Below the pieces are notes generated by a model, which saw only the letters and a list, made by a program, of their open reading frames with translations, searched no databases and was not told where the DNA came from. The position numbers and the translations under genes were made by a program. A stretch of 64,000 nt of DNA from Rhipicephalus microplus (Eukaryota > Arthropoda > Arachnida > Ixodida > Ixodidae): the NCBI RefSeq assembly GCF_043290135.1, contig NC_134701.1, positions 64,177,502 to 64,241,501 of the forward strand, written 5' to 3'. Of this stretch, positions 24,600-39,092 are shown in pieces (within the stretch, counting starts at the first letter, position 1; every line of letters begins with the position of its first letter).

Positions 24600-25470
24600 T
24601 ATTTGGCGGTGTAACTGTCGTGGGTATCACCGGAAAGGGGTAACTTACAACAGTTCCTCAACGGAAAGAGGCACCAGACGTCATCACCTTACAGGAAACT
24701 GGAGGAATGGCTAAATTGTCGAATTACAAATCTATGGTACCCCTGATGAAAAAACATCCGTAACAACCTTCGTGCGAAGAAATCTCATGGTGATAGAACA
24801 TGATACAGAAATCTGCAATGTCGATCATGTTCTTGTTGAGTTAGTTCCATCGCAGAAGAGTGGTGAATGTCTATTCATAATAATTGTCTATAGCAGTCCT
24901 AGACAAAAAACCAAATTTAGGTCACTTTTTAGAAAAACGATCAGCATTACTAAAAAGCAAGCACTGGTTACAGTAGGAGATTTCAACGCGTTGCATGCAG
25001 CATGGGGTTATGACAAAGAAAACATCAAAGGTAGAAATCTCTGGATCGGCACACAACAGGAGGGCCTTACGTTAATAACTGACCCCCTTTTTCCCAACTT
25101 GGATTGGAAACAGCGTATCAAAAGACCCGTCTCCTGACCTCACGTTTACTAAGATTATCATCGAACATTATTGGCTTAACACACAAGAAAATATGGGCAG
25201 TGACCATTATATAATTGAGACCCCGTTTAAAGCAGGTCCACGTAAAAGAGGAGGCAAAAAATTAAGGATGGTTGAATGGGATAGTTTTAGAAAAATCAGA
25301 GAGAAGGAAGCATGCGGTGTCATCGAAGACTTAGATGAATGGCTAGGGAACCTTAAGCAAAATATTCAAATGGCAACTAAGACCATACCAAAAACAGAAG
25401 AACAAGAAAACACAGACAGTAAGCTCCTACATATGTTGGAGGCAAAAAAAGAGCCTAGAAAAACGGTGTA
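24600..25470 (+). pseudogene. LINE ORF2 endonuclease domain
   Basis: An apurinic-type endonuclease. The opening NIWRCNCRGYHRKG block is followed by frame breaks. The frame 24772-25137 contains YSSPRQKTKF and the catalytic VGDFNALHAAWGY block. After another break the SDHYIIET block (near 25200-25216) and a WDSFRKIRE block appear. GDFN and SDH motifs are diagnostic. This enzyme nicks target DNA to prime reverse transcription. At least three frameshifts or stops. Confidence 0.82.
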
Positions 25471-25549
25471 AAACGCAAAAACACAACAAACGCTTTAGAA
25501 AAAGGATTGCCCCCCTCAGTAAAGATATTGAGAAGTACGCAGAGCAACT

Positions 25550-27290
25550 ATGCAGACAATAATGGGAGGAAAATTTGATGCGATAGAAAAACAAATAAGT
25601 TTCTCTAAAACATGGAACCTCTTAAGATGTCTGATAGACTCGGAAGCGAGCAAGACAGCACAACAACAAAACTTTATTAGATTTGTCCGTAATTACAAAG
25701 GCGTGGAGGAAGAACTGATGGAAGCAATCATAGATACATTAGGGATACAACCAAAGAGCAAGTAAGCTCGTACAGAGGTAAAGAAAATGATTCCCTAGAC
25801 CGAACCATAGTAGAGGCTGAGGTACGATCAGAACTAATGAAACTGAGCACAACATCCACCCCGGTCCCCGATGGGATCACGAATAAAATGCTGAGAAATT
25901 TAGATGACAAATCTACCACAGCTTTCACCGAATATATGAACAAGTGTTGGGAAAAAGGTAAGATACCCAAGCAATGGAGAACGGCAACAATCATAATGAT
26001 TCCCAAGCCAGGCAAGAAACTAGATCTTGATAATCTTAGGCTTACTTCCCTGACATCTTGCATAGGAATGTTATTAGAGCATGTCATCCTAACTCGCCTG
26101 TCAAACGATATGGAAGACATTTAGCTCTTTCCTCATGCGATGGTAGGCTTCAGAGCGAAACTGTCTACACAGGACATTATGCTTAAGATTAAACACCAAA
26201 TAATTGATTCGGGCCACAATACACACGACACAAAGGTCGTAGTTGGCCTATATCTTAAAAAGGCATTTGATAATACATCACATAAAGCTATACTTGCCAA
26301 TCTTCAAGCGTTAGGGGTAGGAAAAAGAGTGTACGTTTATAAAAAAGACTTTTTAACTGACCGTACTGCAAGAAGAGTGATAGGCGAAGCAGAATCCCAG
26401 GAGTTTAGTGTGGGCAGCAGAGGTACGCCGCAAGGCTCAGTCCTATCCCCCTTTCTTTTTAACGTGGCCATGATAGGTCTCCCTACCAGACAGAAGGAAA
26501 TTCCAGGACTCCACCTTAGCCTCTATGCAGATGACATTACCTTATGGGTAGCAGAGGGTAGTGACAGATACATGGAAGAAACCTTACAAACCACAGTGAA
26601 TGTTGTAGAAGAAGATGCCACTCATACATGATTAAATATTCACCGGAAAAATCGGAACTTCTTTTCTATAACCAGACATGTAGGGGTCGAAAAAGTATCC
26701 AGGAAAAACATAACATTAAAGTCTTTGTTGGAAAAACGCGGATACCTACGGTCGAAAGCATAAGAATTCTGGGACTCCGAATCAGCTCGAACGGGCATTA
26801 CGGAGAGGGGATTAGATTACTTGAAACCAGTGCGCAACAATTTATGCGTCTACTTAAACGAATTAGAAACGGGCACTATGGTATGAAGGAAAATAATATA
26901 AGACGGGTACAGGCTTTTGTCATCAGTCGTACTGTATATGTGATTCCGTACATCAGACTGCAAGTGGCCGAGAGAGAAAATATTGACAGAATAATTAGAC
27001 GAGTTTTCAAACAGGCGATCAGACTTCCAATAACTACCTCTAATGATAAATTACTTCAATTAGGGCTTCCCAACGCATCAGAAGAGCTTATAGAAGCTCA
27101 AAGAATCGCACTATATGAAAGACTAACGCAGAGTAAAACAGACAGAGCCATAATAGAGGAACTGGGTATAAACTACGCAAATCAATTTGGCGCCAAAAAG
27201 GATATCCCGTGTGAAATCAGGAAATGTTTAGTAATCTTACCGATTCCAAAAAAACATGCACCCCGAACATCACAAAGCAAGGAGAGCTGA
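25550..27290 (+). pseudogene. LINE ORF2 reverse transcriptase domain
   Basis: The frame 25837-26124 contains TPVPDGITNKMLRNL and WRTATIIMIPKPGK. The frame 26140-26631 contains the A block (LKKAFDNTSHKAIL), the B block (GTPQGSVLSPFLFN) and the catalytic YADD at 26524-26535. The thumb region follows at 26628-27290 with ILGLRISSNGHYGEG. A TAG at 26122-26124 and a TGA at 26629-26631 break the frame. RT copies the LINE RNA at the nicked target. Confidence 0.88.
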
Positions 27291-27762
27291 AAGAGCAAAA
27301 AATATACAAAGCAACGTAAAAGATTTACCGGAAACGACATACGTAAACGCCGCTAAATACAAAGTAAATGACAACATGACTGTAGCAGTAGTGGACTACA
27401 AAGGGAATCATAAGGTCAGAAGCTCGGTGAGAACGAGCTTTGCAGAAGAGGCGGAGAAAGCAGCTATTGCAATGGCCATAGCATCCACCTTGACATCACC
27501 AATTGCTAGCGACTCGCAGACGGCTGTGAGAAACTTTGCACGATGGCGAATATCCGAAATAGCTTTAAGAATATTGGCTGGATGCAAAGGCCACCGAACA
27601 ATAGAAGCAGTCTGGGCACCCGCTCAATCCCCCTTGCCCGGCAATGAGGTTGCACACCAGAAAGCTCGAGGACTTACACACCGAGCTTCTGGATTGCCCT
27701 GGTCGAACGGGGAGGACGATGATAGATTTGAGCGGATGACCACTTACAGAGATATTACGCAG

Positions 27763-27798
<36 letters not shown>

Positions 27799-28208
27799 GC
27801 CTGACTACGTCCACTGCAGGACAAAGGCCTCTCCCATGTTCCGCCAGTTAACCCGGTATTACGCAGTATTACAGGCTAAGCAGGCAAAATTATCCTCCCG
27901 CACACTCGTCATTGAACAAAGGACAGGCGGTGGCGTGACATCTACTTCGTACCAACACGTTTCTTAGCCCGGTAACACTGAACCGCTGCGTGCCGGAACT
28001 TCATTCGGACAAGTGTAAATTTTGCTACAACAGGGCGGACTTGAGCCACATTTTATGGGCATGCCCGCGGGTCCCCATGAGAGGCAAATTTCCAGACGGG
28101 AGTGGATGGGATGCCGCGCTCCTCAGCTCTGACTCTCAATTACAAGCCCGGTTAATACGGCAGGCTGAAGACGCCGCCAGGGCCCATGGGGTCATGGCCG
28201 TCGTCTAG
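27256..28208 (+). pseudogene. LINE ORF2 RNase H and C2HC carboxyl end, split by an RTE tail
   Basis: RNase H blocks are recognisable: TVAVVDYKGN, FAEEAEKAAIAMAI, IASDSQTAVRNFA and VWAPAQSPLPGNEVAHQKA. After the insertion at 27764-27856 the frame resumes and carries a CKFCYNRADLSHILWACP finger at about 28009-28065, ending at 28208. The RNase H plus C2HC order is standard for I-type elements. Confidence 0.83.
27764..27856 (-). mobile_element. 5'-truncated RTE-type LINE tail with (TGA)n end
   Basis: 93 bp flanked by an 11 bp duplication, TATTACGCAGT, at 27753-27763 and 27857-27867. Read on the minus strand it ends GTAGTCAGGC followed by about eleven TGA units, the tail form of RTE-type LINEs. 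It interrupts the RNase H frame of the host LINE. Confidence 0.75.
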
Positions 28209-28247
28209 GTTTGGTCCTCCCTTCTCCTTTCACACCTTAAAGCGGAG

Positions 28248-28398
28248 TGAGTGAGTGAAACAACTTTATTCGGTCCACAATAGACGCGAGTAAACTCAGC
28301 GTCACCTGGCTAGGCCCACTCGGGGACCATCAGGTTAAACCTGACGGCCCTCGCGCGGGCCCTCTGGACGGCCAGGATTTGAGAGGTCTGGTCCTGGG
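28248..28398 (-). mobile_element. 5'-truncated LINE tail
   Basis: 151 bp flanked by a 13 bp duplication, CCTTAAAGCGGAG, at 28235-28247 and 28399-28411. On the minus strand it reads the carboxyl end of an ORF2, then a stop, and finishes AATAAAGTTGTTTCACTCAC with a short tandem tail. Inserted in the 3' UTR of the host LINE. Confidence 0.75.
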
Positions 28399-28470
28399 CC
28401 TTAAAGCGGAGGAGGATTTTTCTGCTAATAAATAAAGTTTGTTCATCATCATCATCATCGGGCCACCTAA

Positions 28471-28531
28471 CATGGATGGATGGATCGATGGATGGATGGA
28501 TGGATGGATGGATGGATGGATGGATGGATGG
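28471..28531. repeat. (ATGG)n microsatellite
   Basis: About 60 bp, directly after the LINE target duplication. Confidence 0.9.
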
Positions 28532-29062
<531 letters not shown>

Positions 29063-29138
29063 CATGGTGGTTGGGTGGCCGTAGCGTTGCACATAGTCCA
29101 CTAGATCCTCCGTGAGCGGTCACAACGGGGTATATTTC

Positions 29139-29170
29139 GACGTTTCGGCCTAGAGTCTGGCCTTCATCAG
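29139..29170 (-). ncRNA. Hammerhead-ribozyme-like core, left arm
   Basis: Read on the minus strand: CTGATGA, then GGCC loop GGCC (stem II), then GAAACGTC. The conserved core residues are all present. Stem III would be only one or two pairs, as in Penelope-type hammerheads thought to act as dimers. Stem I pairing was not established. Confidence 0.55.
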
Positions 29171-29179
29171 GATTTATTT

Positions 29180-29211
29180 CTGATGAAGGCCAGACTCTAG
29201 GCCGAAACGTC
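29180..29211 (+). ncRNA. Hammerhead-ribozyme-like core, right arm
   Basis: CTGATGA at 29180-29186, stem II GGCC (29188-29191) with GGCC (29200-29203), GAAA at 29204-29207 and a cleavage-type CGTC at 29208-29211. The core is identical to that in the left arm. Confidence 0.55.
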
Positions 29212-29251
29212 GAAATAAACCACGTTGTGACCGCTCACGGAGGATCTACTG

Positions 29252-29529
<278 letters not shown>

Positions 29530-29565
29530 ATTACCCCGGGGTCGAAGAGGGAGCCGCCTGGCGAC

Positions 29566-32649
<3,084 letters not shown>

Positions 32650-32654
32650 GTCGA

Positions 32655-33346
32655 TCAGTTGGGCGATCCAATTATCATTTCGCTGTTCGGTAGCGATGAT
32701 GTCAACATCAATGGCAGAAACAACAACCGAGGATACACTGAGCAGACCACGTTAGCTTCAGGCAGAGGGGAGCGCGAGAGGGCGTCGGCGTCAGCATGCT
32801 GGCGTCCGTTGCGGTAGAGGACGCGGATGTCGTAGTCTTGTAAGCGAAGAGCCCAACGGGCGAGGCGGCCTGAGGGATCCTTCAATGATGACAGCCAGCA
32901 TAGTGCATGATGGTCAGTGACGACATCGAATGGGCGACCATAGAAATAAGGTCGAAACTTTGTAAGAGCCCAGACGATCGCCAGGCACTCTTTTTCCGTG
33001 ACGGTGTAGTTTGTCTCGGCTCTTGTGAGCGTACGGCTTGCATATGCCACAACATAATCAGGAAACCCGGGTTTGCGCTGTGCCAGGACAGCGCCGAGGC
33101 CTACACCACTGGCGTCCGTGTGCACTTCTGTTCGGGCCGTAGGGTCATAGTGGCGGAGAATGGGAGGAGACGTCAACAAGTGGCGGAGCTTCAAGAACGC
33201 GTTGTCGCACTCTGACGACCACGAATTGAGGGGCCCGTTACTTCCGAGGAGCTTCGTCAGCGGTGATATAATCGTGGCGAAGTTTCGTATAAAGCGTCGG
33301 AAGTATGAGCACAGGCCCACGAAACTACGCAGTTCTTTGACGGACG

Positions 33347-33347
<1 letters not shown>
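32655..33347 (-). pseudogene. RT end and RNase H of truncated gypsy copy 2
   Basis: Open for 231 codons: [20 protein letters not shown], the RNase H start [37 protein letters not shown] and [20 protein letters not shown]. All RNase H acidic residues seem present. The frame is lost after [12 protein letters not shown], and the RT catalytic YXDD block is missing because the element is truncated. Confidence 0.87.

Positions 33348-33421
<74 letters not shown>
33348..33421. repeat. (TA)n microsatellite
   Basis: About 74 bp at the broken end of gypsy copy 2. Confidence 0.96.
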
Positions 33422-33810
<389 letters not shown>

Positions 33811-33812
33811 TT

Positions 33813-33830
33813 TGGTGGAAACGTGCTGGG
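33813..33830 (+). promoter_or_regulatory. Primer-binding site
   Basis: TGGTGGAAACGTGCTGGG, two bases after the LTR. It shares TGGTGGA and GCTGGG with the site at 13877. Confidence 0.6.
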
Positions 33831-33876
33831 TAACGTCCTGGAGCTCCGCAGCCGTAAGCTACCATCTCAGTCTGCG

Positions 33877-35100
33877 ATGACCGAGCGCGTCGATCCCCCA
33901 CAAGGCTCTTCCACGCTGCCACCTATCATGTGTTCTGGTGTACTTCGTCTGCGTGACCCACCTGTATACAACGGCACTGAAGATCAAGATGTCGAGGACT
34001 GGCTGGCAGAGTACGAGCATGCCAGCGCGATTAACAAGTGGGATGACCCTGCGAAGCTGACTCACGTCATCTTCTACTTGACGGATTTGGCCAACCTATG
34101 GTTCACCAACCACCAAGCCGACATCCCCACCTGGTCGGTTTTCAAAGAGGCCGTCACCTCGTTTTTCGGTCGTCCAGCCATGCGTAAGCTTCGTGCTGAA
34201 CTGGGCCTGCGGGGACGATTTCAGCGAAACGGTGAGAGCTTCACGAGCTACATTGAGGATATGATCAGCCTCTGTAGGCGAGTTGATGCGATGATGACGG
34301 AGGCTGACAGAATAAAGAATATATTGAAAAGCATTGATGACGACGCTTTTCATATGCTTGTGGCCAAAGACCCACAGACCGTCACGGCCGTGATTCAGCT
34401 ATGTCAAAGTCTCGATGAGCTGCGCAAGCAACAAATTTCTACACGTCGCGCTAATACGCAAACAGCTGATATTTCGGCTTTGGAGTGCAAAAGCAGTGGC
34501 CCCGACTACAACGTGTTAATGCCTAAAATTCAACAGTACATTCGGGAGGAAGTTGTTCGACAGCTCTCTCTCGTCGCCACCATCAACGAGACCCCCACAA
34601 CACTGGACCACTCACTTCGCCGTGCTATTCAGACGCAAGTTGACGAGGCTCTCCCTTCGCCCGCGTCCCTAATATCAGTGGCTGCACCGCTGACTTATGC
34701 AGAAGCCGTCCGCCGACCTCCTGCCCAACCGCCGCTCCCTTCATACAGTCCAGCCACCAAATACTACAGGTCACCAGTTTAGGTTTATCCGGTAAATCGG
34801 CCCTTAGCACCACCTCGAGCACCTGTAAACTCTTGGCGTACTCCGGATAACCAGCCCGTCTGCTACAACTGTGGTATTCCAGGACATGTCGCGCGCTACT
34901 GTCGTCGCCGTGGATTCTATTTTAATGATGTGCAGCATTCCGGCAACATACCTCAGCAATCAGAATCGCATGTGACACCTGATTCACATGACCCCCGCTC
35001 ACGTCAACCAGACTTCAGCCGACGTCGATCTCCTTCACCCCGTCTTCGGTCTCCTTCCCCCCTGCTTCGCCGTTCCAACCACGGCCAGGAGGAAAACTAA
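33877..35100 (+). pseudogene. Gag of gypsy element 33652-38851
   Basis: Starts at the ATG at 33877 (MTERVDPPQGSS), in the same position as the Gag starts of related elements. Capsid blocks include QDVEDWLAEYEHASAINKWD and DLANLWFTNHQADIPTW. One TAG at 34780-34782 interrupts a frame that otherwise reaches 35100. The zinc knuckle CYNCGIPGHVARYC (about 34861-34902) is intact and is followed by an RRRSPSPRLRSPSP tail. This Gag has only one visible lesion. Confidence 0.9.
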
Positions 35101-35180
35101 CAGTCGCAGTTCCTGAGGCAAGAGCTGCGTCACCGACGAAATTTCCAAGGCCTCATCTTTCGCCCCCTAACGAGATTGCC

Positions 35181-36739
35181 GTGTTTGTGGACGGTTTTGC
35201 CACAACTGCTCTTGTCGACACAGGTGCCGCTATTTGTATAATCAGTGAAGTGTTATGCCGCAAACTGAACAAAGTGACGACTCCACTGGTTGAAATTTCG
35301 TTACGCACAGCGAGTTCGCAACACATCCAACCTTCTGCCACATGCACTGCTCGTGTTGTGATTCAAGGAGTGCTTTACATCGTTGAATTTGTCGTCCTTC
35401 CGCATGCGTCTCATGAAATCATCCTGGGATGGAACTTTCTTTCCGCTAATCATGCGGTTGTCGACTACGCTCATTCACAACACGTTTTTTTTCATTCAGC
35501 ACGACATTCATAGATCTCCCTCGCTCACCCAAAAAGGTGAGCGAGGGAGATCTATGACGTCGCTGCTGACGTCGTAATTTCTGCTTTTTCGGTCGCCGCG
35601 GTATCTCTTTTGTGCAACTCCGTTTCCGATTCAACTGCCCTCTTTATGCCGTCACAAGAATGCGCTCGTCGCCGGAACCTTGTCGTCCCGTTTGCCATCA
35701 TAACACTTGCCGGTGGCCCCAGTGCCGTGTACGTGTGCAATCCGTTCCCTTGTCTCTCTACCTTATTGCATGTCAAATGTATTGGGAGTCTTGACACTTT
35801 TGATGAGATCTTTCCTTTCTATGCCCGTTCTGATACGACATCGATGTCCGTGGATGCTGTCACAGCTGCCACCGCGCCCTCACTACCTGACGAAGACGTT
35901 CTGTTGCGCAGCGTAGACACTGGCCTTGCGCAAGACCAGCGCAATCAGCTCATTCAACTACTTGACCGTTTCCGCGCCTCCTTCGACCACGGACAACCTC
36001 CCTTGGGACGCACTTCAGTTGTCGCTCACCATATCGACACCAGTCATCATACTCCACTTCGTCAGCGCCCCTACCTCGTCTCACAGGCTGAGTGGGACGT
36101 CATCACTCAACACGTCGAAGAGAGGCTGCAACGTGGTGTTATTCAGCACTCACACAGTCCTTGGGCTTCGCCACTGGTCCTCGTGCGAAAAAAAGGATGG
36201 CTCTATCAGGTTTTGCGTAAATTATCGTCGACTAAACAACATCACACGCAAGGATGTTTATCCCCTGCCACGCATTAATGACGCCTTGGATTGCCTTCAA
36301 GGTGCGGAATTTTTCTCTTCACTGGATCTGCGCTCTGGATATTGGCAAGTGCCAATGGCTGAACCAGACCGTCCAAAAACGTCGTTTGTGACCCCTGACG
36401 GCTTATATGAATTTAATGTAATACCCTTCGGTCTTTGCAATGCGCCTGCGACTTTTGAAAGAATGATGGACAGTGTTCTCAGGGGACTTAAATGGCACAT
36501 CTGTCTTTGCTATTTAGACGACATAGTTGTATTCTCAGCGAATTTCGAAACTCATCTTTCCCGTCTGGAACACGTTCTCCAGTGCCTTACGGCAGCCGGG
36601 TTGCAACTAAACTTCAAAAATGTCGTTTTGGCGCCCGCAAACTCCCAATTCTCGGCCACGTCGTTTCAAAAGAAGGATTATCGCCAGATTCTGCCGAACT
36701 GCGTGCCGTTGCCGAGTACCCCAAGCCTACTACCCTAAA
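35181..36739 (+). pseudogene. Protease and RT part of pol
   Basis: The protease active site LVDTGAAICIIS is encoded with DTGA at 35217-35228 and HEIILGWNFLSANHAV after it. The frame then meets a perfect 21-bp inverted duplication (35509-35556) and stops. RT resumes at 35610-36278, shifts frame near 36195, and continues with [36 protein letters not shown] and the catalytic YLDD at 36511-36522. Another frameshift follows near 36620. Confidence 0.9.
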
Positions 36740-37652
36740 GGAGCTTCGTAGTTTCGTAGGCTTGTGTTCCTATTTTCGGCGTTTCATTCGCAATTTTGCC
36801 TCTATAATTGTCCCTCTCACTCAGCTTCTCTCTCGTAGCGCCGACCTCACTGGCTAGAATTCCCACTGCGATGAAGCATTCACGGCGCTGCGCCGGCTAC
36901 TCACGTCTCCGCCAGTTCTCCGCCAATTCGATCCCAATGCACCCACTGAAATTTACACGGATGCAAGCGGTGTCGGCTTCGGTGCCATTCTCGCTCAACG
37001 CAAGGATGGCTGCGACGAGTACGTTGTCGCCTATGTCAGCCGTACCCTAACGAAGGCAGAGTCCAACTATTCCGTCACGGAAAAGGAGTGCTTGGCTATC
37101 ATTGGTGTTATATGAAGATTTCGCACTTACCTTTACGGACGCCAGTTTGATGTTGTCACAGTTCACCATGCCTTATGCTGGTTAGCGTCCATGAAAGATC
37201 CTACTGGCCGCCTCGCTCGTTGGGCTTTACGCCTTCAGGAATACGATATCCGTGTTGTTTATCACTCAGGATGCAGACATTCAGACGCCGATGCACTATC
37301 CCGTTCTCCACTGCCTCCTGACCTTGCCTGCTTATCAACTGCCATTTGCGATTCGTCATCGTTCAGCATCACTGACATGCCATCCAAACAGCACAAGGAT
37401 CCTTGGATCAATTCTTTGCTCGACATCCTCTCTCACAGTTCGTCAGAAACGACTTCACGCTCCCTCTCTCGTCAAGCAAGACACTTTGCTGTCCGTGAAG
37501 GCTTGTTGTATCGCCGCAATTACTTGACGGACGGCCGTAGGTGGCTCCTAGTCATCCCTCTTCATTTGCGTACGGACATCTGCGCTGCCTTTTACAATGA
37601 CCCCACTGTGGCCACGCTGGAGTATTTAAGACTTACTCTCGCCTTCGTCTAA
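36740..37652 (+). pseudogene. RNase H and connection part of pol
   Basis: Blocks [54 protein letters not shown] and [20 protein letters not shown] are read in two frames. The DHH triplet has become VHH. Stops lie near 36855 and 37114. The frame 37191-37652 runs through [13 protein letters not shown] into the start of integrase. Confidence 0.85.
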
Positions 37653-38656
37653 GATACTACTGGCGCGGCATGTATCGGCACGTTCGCCAGTACGTTCGGT
37701 CATGCACCACGTGTCAACGACGCAAGACGCCTTCTCACAGCACTGCTGGCCCTTTGCAACCCTTAACCTGCCCTGCGAGACCATTCAACCGCGTCAGAAT
37801 TGATATTTATGGTCATCTACCCAACTCTCTTCGAGGCGACCGGTGGATTATCGTTGCCGTCGATCATTTGACACGCCACGCTGAAACATCTGCGCTGCCT
37901 GCTACCACTGCAAAAGACGTTGCGTCCTTTCTTCTTCACAATCTCATTTTGCGACACGGTGCACCTCGTGAATTACTGAGTGACCGTGGACGCGTGTTTC
38001 TCTCGAACGCGTTCGACGAGCTGCTCAAGGCATGTCGCACTGTCCATCGGAAATCCTCGGCATACCATCCTCAGACCAATGGCATGACGGAACGCTTTAA
38101 CCGTACCCTTGGAGATATCCTTGCCATGTATGCCTCTGACAACCACACTAATTGGGGCCAAGTGCTCCCTTTCGTCACGTACGCGTAAACCTCTGCGCCA
38201 CAAACAACCACTGGCTTTTCTCCTTTCTTCCTCTTGTGGGGACGTGAGCCATCATGCTCCATGGACGCCATTCTCCCTTACAGGCCTGATGTTTCCGAAG
38301 CGACGCCTGTTTCCGAAGCAGCTGCTTCTGCCGAAGAGTGTCGTCAACTCGCTCGCTCATTTACCGCACAAGACCAATGGTGCCAGAAAACTGACCACGA
38401 TTCATCTGCGTCTACTGTACACTATAACCCAGGAACGCTGGTTTGACTCTGGGTCCCGTCTACCCATCCCGGTCTTTCCCCGAAGCTTTCGTCGAAATAC
38501 CATGACCCCTACCATGTGGTGCGGCAAACAACTCCTGTCAACTATGAAGTTGAGTCCATTGATCCACCTTCGGACCAACGCTGCCGTTGTCGTGAAACAG
38601 TACACGTATCACGCCTCAAATCGTGCTATGACCCCCTTGTCGTGTCCTTTCCCTAG
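37653..38656 (+). pseudogene. Integrase part of pol
   Basis: The HHCC finger is damaged: the histidine region preceding [17 protein letters not shown] is shifted, while CTTCQRRK remains. The triad blocks are [22 protein letters not shown] and [19 protein letters not shown] near 38186 and a TGA near 38444 break the tail, where YHDPYHVVRQTTPVNYEVE is a degenerate GPY module. Confidence 0.87.
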
Positions 38657-38692
38657 GTCGCCAGGTTGGCTCCTTTCTGCGCGGGGAGTAAT

Positions 38693-38849
38693 TGTACCGA
38701 AGCATAGTGGCGCCAGCTCTGGGCCAGCGTGAAAGAAGACGTTGACGTCCGTGTGTGGCTCGTGCTTGCCGGGTTCCTGTCTGTACAAGCTTGTTGCGGC
38801 TAACGTTTCTCGAATAATAACCTGTGTTTTTACGCAACCTTGCTCGTTG

Positions 38850-38851
<2 letters not shown>
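38693..38851 (+). repeat. 3' LTR, 159 bp
   Basis: Starts TGTACCGAAGCA and ends CTCGTTGCA directly before (TA)n. Confidence 0.9.
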
Positions 38852-38946
<95 letters not shown>

Positions 38947-38950
38947 TATT
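38852..38950. repeat. (TA)n microsatellite
   Basis: About 100 bp, continuing the target of the gypsy element. Confidence 0.96.
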
Positions 38951-38984
38951 CGTATAGGAAAGAAGACGCACGTACGAAGTGATT

Positions 38985-39073
38985 TTATTGACGTTTCGGC
39001 CGTGGGTCCAGCCTTCATCAGAAGTGCTCCAACGACTCATGTCAGTTTTGATGATGAAGGCTGGACCCACGGC
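38985..39073. ncRNA. Inverted pair of hammerhead-like motifs, Penelope-type terminus
   Basis: On the minus strand, 39021-38990 reads CTGATGA, a GGCTGG...CCACGGCC-type stem II, then GAAACGTCAATAAAATC. A perfect 22-bp inverted match lies at 38999-39020 and 39052-39073, but the second copy breaks off before GAAAC. So one complete core is present on the minus strand and half a core on the plus strand. The arrangement repeats that at 29094. Confidence 0.55.
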
Positions 39074-39092
39074 TAGCTTGAACTGTGAACTG

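Larger units (their letters stand above)
21438..28455 (+). mobile_element. Full-length I-type LINE with nested insertions
   Basis: The order is a 5' leader, ORF1 with two zinc knuckles and a coiled coil, then ORF2 with endonuclease, RT and RNase H, and finally an AATAAA and an (ATC)n tail. It is flanked by CATCGGGCCACC at 21426-21437 and 28456-28467, a 12 bp target duplication (the first four bases overlap the tail). Three later insertions (22295-23271, 27764-27856, 28248-28398) inflate it to 7.0 kb; the original would be about 5.8 kb. Presence of RNase H after RT places it in the I superfamily. Confidence 0.88.
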
